Positions 25,401 through 39,338 are shown, counted from the first letter of the stretch. The stretch: 64,000 nucleotides of DNA from Microplitis mediator (GCF_029852145.1 NC_079979.1:20533901-20597900), one strand, 5' to 3'. The notes: a model not told the origin generated them from the sequence alone. Program-made: numbers and translations.

Positions 25401-26625
25401 TTTCTCTCAGTTCTTTTTATTTTATTTTTTTTTCACCCAAGGGTATCTGGAAATACAATTTAGTTGTTTCTTTAAAAAATAACTGAAGTAAATTGTACAA
25501 CTTAATTTCAGTCAGTTCATTGAACTCAACAAAAAGTATCAATTACCCATAAATTTGTAATAAATCTATAAAAAAAAAAGGTTTCCTTATCAAATAAATT
25601 AGCGTTTATAAATAAAATATTTTTATCACATTTAAAATGGTTTTAATTTCAGTTGATTTAAGCGTGAAAAAAAAATAAAAAATAAAGTTGACAAAGAAAA
25701 GAATGAAAGAAAAGAAAATAGTATAGTAGTGTTAAATTTCCCGAGTTTTACACTTGGTTACGACATCGAATTGGTATCGTATCTACGCTTTCATTTATCG
25801 TTCTCTCCATTTCTCTGTTGTCTCGACTCGGGCGCTGTATACCCATTGCCTTTGTGTCACTTCCACTTCCGTTTTACTCTGTTGATACTATTTTACTCTC
25901 GTTTCCACTCTCTATACACATTTTACGCTCTCAATTTTATTATTTTTTTTTTTTTTAAACTTTTTTTTATTATCGTATTTTGTATTCAAACATTGTCATT
26001 TTTCACTCACTTGATCTCATATTGCGTTTACCCCAAACACACACATACACACATTCTGTTTTTAATTCCTGGATATTTCAACAATTTACTAACCATGCAA
26101 ACATATGCACCACCAATTTGTTGTTTTTATACTTTTAAAAATTTTTTTATTTCAAATTATTCAACAACGGAATTTATTTTATAAATTATAAATAAAAGGT
26201 GTTTAAAAATAAAACCAAGTGTGCGTTAATAGCCATTAGCTGGTAACTCGAGCCAGTCTTTTACCTAATCGAGCTTATGCAGCGTTATAGAGAGGATGAG
26301 ATAAAAAATGTAGAAACTAACGAAAGAAAAAATAATCGAATGACAAGGGATCTCTCGAGCTATAATTTGTAACTTGAGTCTTTGTCAACAGACCGATGGA
26401 AATGCGAATAAGGAGCAAAGCGACAGTAAGGACCGAGAAATTCAACGTCATCTATCGGAAATTGGATAAGGGGATAAAAATATCTGATGAATCGATTCTT
26501 TGTTTTTTTTGTTTTTTACTTTATATACATGAAATCCAATTATTTCGAGACATTAAGATGAAGATTATGTCATCAACTATTTTAATTCAATTTAAACTAA
26601 ATATAAATGACAATTATTTATATTA
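22431..26625. other. Unique sequence; contains a 20-bp direct repeat pair
   Basis: Non-coding in appearance. At 23258-23277 there is a short CTCGA tandem run. Around 23140-23190 a G+C-richer patch ends with CGGCAG|GTAATG, a possible splice donor, but no convincing frame leads into it. The pyrimidine-rich stretch 25729-26184 gives a long hydrophobic frame that I reject as low-complexity. Confidence 0.55.
24005..24439. repeat. Two exact 20-bp direct repeats, 415 bp apart
   Basis: TAACAAATTGCCAATCTCGA occurs at 24005-24024 and again at 24420-24439, with unrelated sequence after each copy. Such a pair could be a long target-site duplication around an old insertion or a duplicated binding site. 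No poly-A tail or inverted ends frame the interval clearly. Confidence 0.8.
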
Positions 26626-27596
26626 CACGGAAAGAAAATTATGGCAGCGGTTTCCCTAATTTTGTGAAGTTTTTTGCTATACCATCATAGGAATTACGAC
26701 CATAAATTATGGGAGCGGTTCCTATAATTATAGGAATGTTTCCCATAATTATAGGAATAGTTCCTATAATTATGGGAATGATACCCATAACACTATAGGA
26801 ATGGTTCCTATAATTATAGGAATAATTCCTATAATTTATGGGAATGGTTCCTATAATAGTATGGAAACTATTCCCATAATATTATGGGAATGATTCCCAT
26901 AATGCAATTGGAATGGTTCGTATACCATTATGGGAATCATTCCTATAATATTATGGGAATAGTTCCCATACTATTATAGGAACCATTCCTATAATATTAT
27001 GGGAATGGTTCCCATATTATCATGAAAAAATTAATTTAAAGAAGTGTGGTAATCACTTCTACAATACACAGAAATATTATTAAACATAAAAACGAAAATT
27101 CAAACATTGAAAAAAAAAATCGTATTTGGCAAAAAAACATTAAAATTTTTAACAAGAATTTTTTGTCAGCACAAAACATTCAAGAAAATTCAAATTTTGG
27201 GAAATTTCTACACTATTGTGCAAAAAAAAAAATTTTATGATATTATAGGGATGGTTCCCATAACATTATGGGAATAGTTCCCATAATATTATAGGAATAG
27301 TTCCTATACCAATATGGGAACCATTCCCATAATAGTATGGGAATGATTCCCATACCATTATGGGAATGGTTCCCATAATGATATGGGAATGGTCCCCATA
27401 ATATTATGGGAACCATTCCCATATCATTATGGGAACCGGTGCCATAATTGTATGGGAACTATTCTCATAGTATTATGGGGATGGTTCCCATAATATATGG
27501 GAACCATCCCTATAGTAGTATAGGTACTATTCCCATACCATTATGGGAACCATTCCCATAATGCATAGCAAAACTTTCCATAATTTTCTTTCCGTG
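26626..27596. mobile_element. 971-bp multi-palindrome MITE with CACGGAAAG ends
   Basis: The terminal inverted repeat CACGGAAAGAAAATTATGG is perfect, and the element is flanked by TA at 26624-26625 and 27597-27598. Both arms are arrays of short palindromic units of the kind GGAATGGTTCCCATAATATT and its complement, so each arm can fold on itself as well as on the other arm. A non-repetitive core of about 210 bp (27025-27240) separates the arms. No protein is encoded. Confidence 0.93.
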
Positions 27597-29599
27597 TAGA
27601 GACTAAGAGGCTAAAAAAAAATCATTAAAATAAAACATTTTCCTGTACAGCAGCTTAATAAAAATTCCAAACGATATTTATCAAATAAAAAAGAAATTTT
27701 GTTATTATAAGTTTTAAAAGTTCTTGCCAATACACAAAGACCCCAATAATGTTTGGGATTATCGATTATCGATATTTATTACCGCATAGGCACAAATTAT
27801 GCTTATATATCTATATCTATATATAGATATTATTAAATCTCCATGTAAAGTACATCCCCCATTATAGGTTGAATAATTTTATTGTTTAAAATTTATATAT
27901 AAATGAAATATTTGGTTTTTGTTGAGAGAATTAAATGGCCAATAATTTATTTTATGTATGAGTCGAAAAAAATATAAAAAAAAAGATGACCCAGCACCCG
28001 GCGTATTGTCCGAAGAAAAACACACAGGACACGACACGTAGTAAAGATAAATTGGCGGCCTTAGAAACGAATCACGAGCCGAAGACAGAGTCAATTATCG
28101 AAAAGCACATCGCTCCCCCGGGAGCTACGATCTTATACTGGCTAGTTCCGAATCGGAATGGCGGACTTCCGTTACGAATAAACTCGGGAATGGGTTTTAG
28201 GGTGAAAAGGAAAAGAGAAAAATAGAAAAGAACTACTGAGTCGAACTGGATATAGATGGATAGAGAGGGAAAATAAGAAAACGAATTTCATGAAATGTTT
28301 ACGGCGAAAAAAGGATTTTCGGGATTCTTTTTACTGTTTGAGTTTTGTCGTCAAACAAGAATTTGTTGGTCTCTGGTTTACTTTCATACTGCAGAAACCC
28401 AACAATAAAATATTTCAATATTTCCGCGCAGTATATTGGATTTTTTATCGGCTTTCAAAATGAAAATTTATCGTATTATTTACTCGCATTATTATATATG
28501 AGCGGCCATTTAAAGTGTTTTGTTTAACAAAATTTTTTTTTTTCAATCTACAGAATACAAGTTTTGTGGTTTTATGAGCAACATGCAGCCATTTCTTTAT
28601 TTTTTTTTTACTTTTTATTATTGTTGAGGGTTACGCGAGCCCATGAATTGTCAAAGCCGGAGGAAAATTGCACAACCCAAGCGCGTTATGACAAACCACA
28701 GACTACTTCTTTTGGTGGAGACTTTCATAATGTCAACCCATGATTTCTTTGTTCTCCGTCTACTATTTTTTCTGCCACTTTTTTTCCTTTTTTTTTTCTG
28801 CAAGAGAATCTTCACAATTTAAGCTCAACTGTGCAACTTGATGGCAATAAAAAAATAACCAACTTATTACTTTTCCCAGAGACACTCTGTTTTTGTGTGC
28901 TTATTTCCTCCTTCTCGTTTTATTTTTTTTCCCTCTAAAAAGTTACTGAAAAACGAGTAAACAGAGAGATTAAAAAATTTTTTTCCAACCAAGACCACGA
29001 AATAAAATTCCCGTGTCTCAACTTGCCCATCTGTCTGTTATTATATTTTTATATAATCTCTTAAAATTTAAATATTTTATAAAATATTTTATTTACCTTA
29101 TGATTGATCCGCACATAAATTGTACACCAGGTTTTTCCATATATTTTATCACAATATTTTTCTCACGATGCGCCACGAGATAAGAAATAACGTTAAGACC
29201 TTTCGACATATTGATATTCTGTCTGTAAACCGAACGAAGTAAACACGTAATCGATTTTGCGGTGTCTTTTCCTACGTGTCATTTTTTATGTTCCATAAAT
29301 AATAATCATAATTATTATTATCATTAAAATTTAAAATTTACTTCATAAGACGTGAATAAAAAAATTATAAGATAAATATGAATAAAATTTTATTACGCGT
29401 CATTTTTTGTGTTTTTATGTCACAAGTTGCGTGTTCCATAGAGAGGCTGAGGTGCTCGTAAAAAGGGTAGAACAGAATGTGTGTCAAGAGAGACAGTAAG
29501 CTTTGTTTAACTAACACCTCCATGACAAGTATTCTTGATCTCATTTCCTTCATTTTCGTAATTTATTAATTTTTAATTTATCATTTTTTTATTCTTCTA
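27597..29599. other. Unique sequence with one GC-richer small frame
   Basis: A+T-rich apart from 27986-28200, described separately. I see no repeat family or RNA gene. Confidence 0.6.
27986..28225 (+). CDS. Small ATG-initiated frame, 79 residues, unknown
   Basis: It starts with a true ATG (context AAAAAGATGA) and ends at TAG 28223-28225. Base composition across the frame is far less A+T-rich than its surroundings, and the predicted product is hydrophilic and basic, with mixed residues and a short neutral segment (PPGATILYWLVPNRNGG, about residues 44-60). No signal peptide, membrane segment or domain is recognised. A frame of this length can arise by chance in a G+C-rich patch, so the support is only composition and the clean start. 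Confidence 0.15.
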   Translation: MTQHPAYCPKKNTQDTTRSKDKLAALETNHEPKTESIIEKHIAPPGATILYWLVPNRNGGLPLRINSGMGFRVKRKREK

Positions 29600-30219
29600 C
29601 ACTGTAAAAAGAGCGGTGTTAAAAATGGACTCGTTTTAACTCCGCCCGGTGTAAAAATAAAATTACACCGGTGTAGGAGGAGTAATACACCGGTGTTAAA
29701 GCGGGGTAACCGGTGTAAAAGCGGGGTAACCGGTGTTAAAGCGGAGTAATACCGGTGTAAAAGCGGAGTTATGCCGGTGTAAAAGCAGAGTAAATTGCGT
29801 CCGCTTGGAGTATTAACTATAAAGATTATAAAACACAAAAAATGTCAGTTCTTTATGAAAATTAATAAAAAATATCATTTATTAACAAGTATAGTGATCG
29901 AGTAAGTAAAAATATTCACAAAGTAAAATATTTTAACACTGGTAAAGAATATCTACACCGGCGGCGGCGTTATTTTAACACCGGTCTAGAATATTTACAC
30001 CGGTCTAGAATATTTACACCAGTGGCGGCGTTATTTTAACACCGGTCTAGAATATTTACACCGTTCTAGAATATTTACACCGGTCTAGAATATTTACACC
30101 AGTCTAGAATATTTACACCAGTGGCGGCGTTATTTTCACACCGCTTTCGGGGGTAAATTTAACACCGATAATTTTAACACCTACACCGCTTGGACTTACC
30201 CCGGTGATTTTTTACAGTG
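29600..30219 (+). mobile_element. CACTGTAAAAAG-family MITE, copy 2 (620 bp)
   Basis: Same ends as copy 1, with TA at 29598-29599 and 30220-30221. It has fewer left-hand ACCGGTGTAAAAGCGG units than copy 1, but extra right-hand TCTAGAATATTTACACC units lacking the GGCGGCG segment, so the two minisatellites have varied independently. Confidence 0.96.
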
Positions 30220-30505
30220 TAAAACAATTACAGTATAAAATTTAAACTAGACAGACGACTGTTGTAAAAGAGTTGTTTTTTTAATGTTTTATAAACTTTT
30301 CTGTGATTTGATAACTCTGAACTTAGATAATCCTCTTACAGAGCTCGCGGTAGTAGAAGCGAAAAAGCATTTTTCAGTTGGGCATCGAGTTTTCCGGAAC
30401 TTTGTCGTTGCAAATAATTCAATTGATCGGAGAGACGAGTTGCCAGCAAAGTAGATATACGTCTGTGGTCTGTTGGGTCCACTGGGAAATGGTAAAAAGA
30501 ATAAA

Positions 30506-30548
<43 letters not shown>

Positions 30549-31859
30549 CTATACACATATTTATCTGTAAATGTAACAAACAAGGAGGTATATATATAAT
30601 ATAGAGGAAAAACAACACATGAAAAAGAAAATAAAAATAAAAAGAAAAAGAGGAATGAGATCAGAGCAATGGAACTCTCTAGCAAGTTCCCAAAACTTGG
30701 ATCCGCAACAGTCCAAGCAGACTACTACTCGCTACCATCTACCAACTGCACTGTTCTTCGGTTAGTGTGTACGTGTACCAAAGGAAATAAATTCTAGTGC
30801 AGAGGTTACGTGACGGCGGAAGATTATATCGATATCCCGTAGGACGTTGTGGGTTTCGCGCAAAACTTTAACCAACTACGGTTGGACTTTTGTGACATCT
30901 TTGATCGATACTTTTTCCCTTTTTATTCCTGAGGTTTAGTTTGTTTCCTCGGTTTTGTCTCTCCATCGTCTTGTATTGAATTGATTGATTCTGAATAAAC
31001 TATATTTATTCTCAAAACCTTTAAATATTATTTATGTGTCACGCAAACATTCTCACGGTATTTCTAAGAAAAAGATAAATAAACCGCTATACACTTTTTA
31101 ATATGTAAAACAGATATTTTTATTGTTTTACATAACAGGTTGCATTATTGAATTTGAATTTAAAATTTATAGATACCCTATTTTTTTAAATTATTCTTAC
31201 TCATGATTTATAAATAAATATTTAATAAGTTTTGATCGGTGTGCAATATTGGATGTCCCAAAAAAAAACAACAACTCGGATATATGAAATAATATTTATT
31301 GTTTTTTCAAATCAGTGTCTTTGTTATTACCACCATAAAAGTGATATGTCTGTTGGTAAAAGACATAAAGTTTGTGCATGTATACCACAATTCCGGGTGT
31401 GAATAGTTTAACAAAAATATAAAACAGTAAAGAATAAAAGAAATAATAAAACGAGTGTATCAAGAGAAAATGTAAAAGAGTTTTTCCACGTACTGGTATA
31501 TTGCGTGTTGACCAATGATTAACACAACTCTCATATCCTTTGACTTATCTTACAGGTTGATATGTAAACGTGTTTACATTATCGTAAATTCAACTTTTTT
31601 ATTTATTTTTTTATATCTATATATTTCTTTCCAAGCTATGAAATGGTGAAAAATAAAAATGTTTCCAATATTTACAGAGTAAAGACAAACATAAAATTTA
31701 TTAACGAAAAAAAACAAAAAATAAAATGAAATACACGAAACGGTTGGTACAGAGTATGTTTTAAAATAAAAAAAAAAAAAATTAAATGGACAAAAAAGGC
31801 CGGTAATAAAAATCCAACAATCGATTTACACATTTGAATCATCGCCGCAAATGTGTATG
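30220..31859. other. Unique sequence, no supported gene
   Basis: It contains an AT microsatellite (30509-30544) and some GC-richer sequence at 30340-30480 and 30660-30860 without a convincing frame. Confidence 0.55.
30509..30544. repeat. AT dinucleotide microsatellite
   Basis: About 18 uninterrupted AT units. Confidence 0.95.
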
Positions 31860-32961
<1,102 letters not shown>

Positions 32962-33480
32962 TGGAGTGAGAGAGAGGATGGGGTGAAGGTGTACTTCCTG
33001 TCAATATCGAAAATACTTGAGTGACATTTGGTAACTAATGGATCGAAAGCACATTGCCAACAGGTCGATTCATTGTTTACCTATTCTCACAACTCCTCTG
33101 AAAGTTACGTGCGCTCACCTGCATTGATCTCCTATTCGAATTCCATTGCATGAAAACCGTGGTAGTGCCTGTCGAAGTACGCTTAAAAGCTCAACCGATT
33201 TTATATTCGTACAAGAGTTGAATAATAAGTGCTCGATTGAAAGCATACCCAGAATATATGTCTCATATATCTATATATGTACTTAAATTCTATTCACTGA
33301 ATATTCACTAGTTTAATTTTGTATTCAAACTTTACTCTTACAACCCATTATATATTTTTTATCATTATTATAATTATTATTAACACTACTGGTTACAAGA
33401 GCACCTTAACTATTTAAAAATAAGATCTCCAATACGAAATTTATTTACAAATCATAATAATTCAATCGTTTTTTTATTAT
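32962..33480. other. Unique A+T-rich sequence
   Basis: No gene, repeat or RNA feature recognised. Confidence 0.6.
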
Positions 33481-34069
33481 TGCACGCCTCGGAAGCGAAG
33501 CGGAGAGGTTGTGCTTTATAACCGACCTGTCAAAGTCACACGATTTCCACTCATTAAAGTGCATATATTTTTTTTCTATTACTCTTACACATTATGAAAA
33601 ACACATCAATATAAAGCTGAAACACTAATGAATAATCCTGATACTTTTTTTAATTTGTCCAATATGTATTAATATAACAAAAAGTTCATTAAAAAAAATT
33701 TATCGTGGACGTCCATTAGTCTGTGGTTAAAAAAAACGGCGTGGTACGGATATCTCGAGAACGACTTGACGAAACTACTTAATTTTTTTTTCAAAATTTT
33801 CAGAAATAAGCAAAGAAGGTTCCTTTCGAAAATCACTACTGTAGGCCTTCTCGTTTTTTTAAAAATAAATCATTACGGTTAAAACCGGCAATCTTACATG
33901 TAAACAAACACACTGCCGCCATTTTTCATTAGGAATGTTCTCCTTTTTTATTTTTTTTTATTACCGTATATTTACCATGGAAATTTCTATGGGAAAAGAG
34001 CGGGATATTCAATTCTATTCGAAATTTAACTTTTAAAAAAAAACATAACATGAGCGTTCGAGGCGTGCA
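33481..34069. mobile_element. Terminal-inverted-repeat element (TGCACG family), copy 2
   Basis: It begins TGCACGCCTCG and ends CGAGGCGTGCA, a perfect 11-bp inverted repeat. It is related to 5115-5908 by its ends, by TGTGCTTTAT near the left end and by the CTTTTGGATTTTCCAA that follows the right end. The interior is diverged between the two copies. No coding frame. Confidence 0.6.
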
Positions 34070-35800
34070 CTTTTGGATTTTCCAAATTTTTTTCTAAATT
34101 CTAAAGCCTTTGAAATCTCTAGTATTCAAAGTTGAAAAAATTGCATGGATATAAAAAATTTTTTTTTATTTTCCGAGTCAGAAACTTTTAAAATGGTCTT
34201 TCTTCTTCAATTTAGTCGGTCGTTGAGCTCAGTACGATGAATTTTCGCTGAGTTGAGAGCTGTCAAAAAAATAAAAAACTCACTTTATACCTTGATTACC
34301 GATAACTCGACTAATTATCGTGCAGAAATTTAAATAACGATTTCAGGCATTTCGAAATATTATTTAAATCAAGCACTAGCTGGATTTTACTATATACAAT
34401 TTTTTTTCCACATGTTAAAGCCTTATAAAGCGAAAAAAAAAGTGAGCTAAATTTTTAATTATTAATTTTTTTTTCCGATCAAATATTAAATTCCATCAGG
34501 AGATTTCGAGTGAAATTATTTGAATAATAAATACAGATTGATTTATAATTAAAATGAAACAAAATGGCGGATTTGATATAAAATAAATAAATAAATAAAA
34601 AGCTCTCTCTCTCTCTTTCTCTCGGTTTGGTTCACGCAGCAGGTACGCGAGCGTTTCACTATTGATTCTCATTGAGGTGCAGAGTAGAAGTTGTCAGTAC
34701 TGCGCACGGACTGTGCGAGAACATCGTGCCGCCGCGGAGAGTGAGCCGAAGAAGGTATAGTACAAGAAGAACGTAAAATAAGAGACTCGGTTAAATTGAG
34801 AGAGAAAGAGAGAGAGAGAGAGATAAAGAGAGTTGAATTGCCCTAGTTGCCGCCACTAATGTCTCATACTAACTACTTTTTTTCTCTTACTCGTACTCTT
34901 AACTATTTTTTCTTCTCCATATCCTAAAGAACTGACTCCAGTGTACCCACTGGTGAATTGAGAAAATCCGAGTAGTTTAGATAAAAATAACCTTAAAGTA
35001 GACACTTTTCTTTTTACCGCCTTTATTTTTGAAACTTTTTTTTAAAACTTTCTTGCGGTGGTATCGCTTTGTAAATTCAAAAACAAGTAACGAGTTAACT
35101 CCTGCACTATATTTATATTTTTTATATTACTAGATGTTTGATCGCTAAAAAACCAAGTGTCAGAAGTCTATTTATTTGACAATTATTATTACTGATGTTA
35201 TTTATTACTTTATATTTTTTTTTATTACTGTTTTGAGATACAGCAAAGATAAATTTTAATTCTGAGTCTGACATTTATAGCATTTTATCTATTAACTTGG
35301 AAATAAAAAAAAAAAATAAAAATAATCACTTAGAGTTAATGTTAGTGAATAAAATATTTTTTTTGTGGAAAAGAAATCAAATCTAGGAATGTGTTAGTGT
35401 TTGGATTAAAAATAAAATATAAGGTATAAAGGTTGTGTAGCTGTCTCGGAGGAAAACAATTACACCGGTGGAATACTTGAGAAATAAGGTCACCTATCGC
35501 AATATCCTTTACCCTACTCTTAGTACTCTGGTACTCCAGCGTGTTTTACGTCGTAAAATTGCCATCATATCCCTCCCCAGCAGAGTTTACTTAGCCTCCT
35601 CTACACCCACAGGTTTCTCGACTGGTGTACTATGTATATATTTAGCTCCTTCATTTTTCTACGCGTTTTCATTTATTATCCTCTATATGAGAACGGATAA
35701 ATTCATTTTGTACGAATTTACTAGGAATATAAAATTCACGAGCTTCTTATGAATATAATAATAATAATTTTAAAATTAAATTTCATGTCGAAAAATGATA
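34070..35800. other. Unique sequence around a promoter-like GC-rich patch
   Basis: A+T-rich outside the patch at 34600-34832. No supported reading frame. Confidence 0.55.
34600..34832 (+). promoter_or_regulatory. Promoter-like patch with possible non-coding first exon
   Basis: A stretch with many CpG dinucleotides in an otherwise A+T-rich region. It opens with a CT run (34603-34623) and closes with a GA run (about 34798-34828), the kind of GAGA-type sequence common at insect promoters. An arthropod initiator-like TCAGTA lies at 34694-34699. About 55 bp downstream the sequence CCGAAGAAG|GTATAG offers a splice donor at 34754/34755. If transcribed on the plus strand this would be a short 5' UTR exon of a gene whose coding part lies outside what I can identify. 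No TATA box is obvious and no good downstream element follows, so this is a suggestion from composition. Confidence 0.3.
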
Positions 35801-36546
35801 GGGGAGGGTGGGGCAGAGCGGCCCCCCGAAGCCAATTATTATATTTTGTGGCTTTCAACCATAAGATCACTTTGCTTTTGTCCTACTTCGAACAAATTTA
35901 TGGACATTTTGCCGAAATTCTGAAAAAAAAAATTTTTTTTTGTGGGGCAGAGCGACCCCCCTCCAAAAAGTGATAAAACATTTTTTTTTTCGTTTTTTTT
36001 TTTTTTTAAATTGTTTTCATCATTAAGAATGTATTTATTTCTCTTGACAACTATTTTTGGTTTTATATTACTCGAAAAAAATTTTTTAAATCGTAAAAAA
36101 TCGTTCACTCTCGATTACCTTAATTACTAATTGTTATTTAATAAAAAAAAAATCAATTCTATAGTTTTACTTTATTTCAAAAATTTATCAACTAAAAAAA
36201 AAATTTAATTTTTATAAATTTTTAGTGACCAAATTTGCTTCTTACATATAGAAACGGCCGAAAAATATGAAAAAATAATTTTTTCGGAAGTTTCGGCTGG
36301 TCCATTTTGCCCCAGGTGTTATGCGTAGGGCTAGAAATGTGGAATTATAATAATTTTTTTTTAATTTGACGATAAAAATATGAAAAAATCACTTTTTCAA
36401 AATTTTGGGCTTGTCCATTTTGCCCCAAATGTCATGCGTAGGGGTAAAAATGCGCAAACATATCGGATTTATAGTAATTAGGCGAAAAAAAAAAAATTTT
36501 TTTTTTGATCAAAATTTCAGGGGGGCCGCTCTGCCCCACCCTCCCC
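35801..36546 (+). mobile_element. GGGGAGGG-family MITE, copy 3 (746 bp)
   Basis: Plus-oriented, with full-length terminal repeats and TA flanks at 35799-35800 and 36547-36548. The internal TIR-core repeat is at 35941-35961, with one change (GAGCGACCCCCC). Confidence 0.95.
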
Positions 36547-38003
36547 TACCTACATTCTGCCCATAAAATAACAAATCCATCCGATATAACATTAAATATT
36601 AAAACATAACTCCAATTACTATTATTATTATTGTAGATGGATTTAAATAACAAATAAAGTGATCCTAATTAGCATCATCAATAGATTTCCCGTGGTAACA
36701 TAGCCAATATCATCAGAATACTAACACGTTGGCTAATAACAATACCGACGAGAGAGGAAAAGAGAAACAAGAGGAGAAGCGAAACAAGTGATCGAAGCGT
36801 ATTGCAGGTTGTAGACGATATTGGACGTTATATACACAAGGGGTTAAACACAGTGGGAGGTAGTTTGATACACGTGGGAGGAAGGGAAACGTAGAAATGC
36901 CACGTAGAATTTCAGTAATATTGCGTATGACAGTGGTTTCCCGTGGTTCCACAGGGAATGCGGAAGTAATGATGTGGGATCGAACCTGAGCCACCAACCG
37001 CGTCAGAGTTCAATAGCGTTGGTGTAAACATGCGATTGAATAATTTAAGAGCCCACTGATAAATTCACTACATCCCTCCTCTATAATCAATACCACAATA
37101 CACCACTACATTTATTTATTTATTTCCTTTTATTAATCATAATTGTTACCATCTATTTATACCCCATTTAATTATTCAGTGAGTTCATATTTAAAAGGAA
37201 GATAAATTATAAATAATAAAAAAAAGTTGTCGAGTTTGTTTTATCAATCTTAATGTTTCGTGACATAACTTTTCAAGACCGAATCTTAAATAAAAGTTGT
37301 GTGGAGTTTAATAAATGTTAGAGCAGGAGCGTTCGTCGCTAAATAACTGTGACATTAATAATAATTAGGCACCAGCACAATTTCTTTCTTCGTTTAATAT
37401 TTTTTTTAAAAAATTTATTTTTCACGCGGTCTTGCTGCAAGTTTATCTCTACTAGTAAATCACAGTGCATTTGCTCAATTGGAAAATAACTTTACGGTAA
37501 AAGAATCATAATGAAATACAGGTGGAGCTAAAGTATTCTTTCTACCTTAATATTATTATGATTTATGATAAATTACTACTAAGTGATATTTTTTTTTACA
37601 GATAATTTATCATTATTATTGTTATTGTTATTCTATTATAGAGAGGTTTTATTATGAAAAGTAATTTGTCAACACCTTGTCCGACATCAGGGACTAATAT
37701 CAAATGAATTTCACGAGTGGCTGGCATAACGAGACATTTGCCGTAACGAACATTAAATACTGTTTTGCCATTAAACATAAATTCACGTCACTGTATACCA
37801 AGTTATTTATACGAGCCTGATAGAAGTACAACTGGTCAGCCCACTGCTCTACCATCAGAGAAATAAAAAATATATATATGAAAAAAAAATAAAAATAACG
37901 TAGTGAGAGGGTGAGCGTGTGCTGATAAACGAATACGTTGAGTATATTAACGTATTTTACGTGCATTCGTTTTCCCCGAGGATTAATGAAAAAAGAAAAG
38001 AGT

Positions 38004-38015
38004 AAAAAATAAAAA
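38004..38015 (+). promoter_or_regulatory. TATA-like sequence upstream of the small secreted-protein candidate
   Basis: AAAAAATAAAAAGG lies about 45-55 bp before the ATG at 38059, a spacing that would allow a transcription start near 38035-38045 and a very short leader. The region is A-rich, so a chance match is likely. Confidence 0.15.
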
Positions 38016-38058
38016 GGCCGTGGACAAAATATGTCTCGCGCTCACCTACACTATCAAA

Positions 38059-38298
38059 ATGAATTTAATTTTAAAAATAGCTATATTGCATACGTATTTC
38101 ACTCTCATTCTATTTTATATTAAACATTTTTTTTGTTTATTTATTTTTTTGAGTAAAGTTTATGCTGAGAATGAAGCCCCCATCGCGCGTGAAATGCCGC
38201 TCATGAATCTGGATGAAGGCGTATCTAAATATTTTTATCAGGCTCACTCGAGTAACAAACTTCCACCAACAACACTACTGTACACAGAAGCCCGCTGA
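38059..38298 (+). CDS. Candidate small secreted protein, 79 residues
   Basis: I chose the ATG at 38059 because its context (ATCAAAATGA) matches the insect preference for A at -3 to -1; the frame is also open 39 bp further upstream without an ATG. Residues 1-36 form a long hydrophobic leader, with a Lys/His break at 22-23, ending V-Y-A; cleavage after Ala36 satisfies the small-residue rule at -3 and -1. The remaining 43 residues are hydrophilic and mixed (starting ENEAPIAREMPLMN, ending TTLLYTEAR), with no cysteine and no dibasic site. G+C content rises in the part coding for this tail, as expected of coding sequence in an A+T-rich genome. It stops at TGA 38296-38298. I recognise no family. 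It could be a short secreted peptide, a single-pass membrane protein, the first exon of a larger gene, or a chance frame. Confidence 0.35.
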   Translation: MNLILKIAILHTYFTLILFYIKHFFCLFIFLSKVYAENEAPIAREMPLMNLDEGVSKYFYQAHSSNKLPPTTLLYTEAR

Positions 38299-39338
38299 GT
38301 TTCATTTTTTTTTATTACCGCCTCGTTTTATACCACTTTAGAAGCGCCTAGTCTAGAAAAATATCAACCTCTACGTTTTTTCACGGAAAGAAATTTTAAA
38401 AAACAATTTTTATATTTTTTCTAACTTGAGATCTCTCGTGTATCATCGGAACTTGAATTTATCCACTCAAAATAAATTACACTTGACACTAGTTTCTTAA
38501 CTAAATTTAAAAATTTCAAATTTATAGGATTAATAAGTTTGTATGGTAAAGAATGTAGAGTTTACGTAAAATATGTAAGTTAGAGCGAGAGTTTATAATT
38601 AAATCGTTCGGGTGAAGTAGGTGAAAGGTAAAGTTCGGGCGAGTAAAGCCGGAACACACATCGACATTGATCAGCTGGTAGAACCCTAATCCCAGTGCAA
38701 TCGAGTAGAGGCATTAGAAGAGACGGGAACGCGTAAGTTAAAAGAGCAAATATTTGCTGAGGGTATTGCGGTGGTGAATAGTGGATTCAGGTTCGCTCAA
38801 AGAGAACGAATAAGAAATGAGAAATAAGCTAATATCAATATATGAGGTAACGTAAGCTAGTGAGGGTATATGGAGCCATTGGGAGATTGGATATGTAGTC
38901 GTCGAAGCACTTGATAAAAGGAGTTGCCGTGTTACCTTATACCACCAATACATAATACATCGACTTTGCTAATGTACACACATTATTACCTTAACACACC
39001 CAAACCTAACAAACAAACTGCTCCCACTATTTAAGCTTAACAAGTATTGAAAGAAAATAAAAATTATGTTCAAATTTTACATCCTCCTATTATATTTATT
39101 TTTATCTTGTCTCGACGACAATTCTTACCCAGTTTTCGCGTTATTAATTTTTATTGGACATTTTTATGAATATTCAAATCCACTAAAAGCTACTCCAGAC
39201 TTGTGAAATACATTTGTAAATTAATCAACGTCATTGCATATAAATTATTAAAGAGTACAAATGTCCGATAATGATAATTTAATTTCGATTAAATATTAAA
39301 AAGAGAACGTAGTAATAAAATATTAGAGAAAATAAAAA

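Larger units (their letters stand above)
36547..39338. other. Unique sequence surrounding the 38059 candidate gene
   Basis: A+T-rich with GC-richer patches at 36720-37020 and 38640-38740. The second of these ends in a donor-like GTAAGT at about 38733. Apart from the frame at 38059-38298 I see no coding support. Confidence 0.55.

Noticed and set aside
25729..26184. Longest open frame in the window, 151 codons, on the plus strand
   Set aside because: It is a pyrimidine-rich stretch giving Phe/Leu/Ser/Tyr-rich low-complexity protein, contains runs of T and a CACACA tract, and has no motif or good start.
36963..37010. GGTTCGATCCC on the minus strand, resembling a Pol III B box
   Set aside because: No matching cloverleaf or correctly spaced A box, and no repeated SINE copy in the window.
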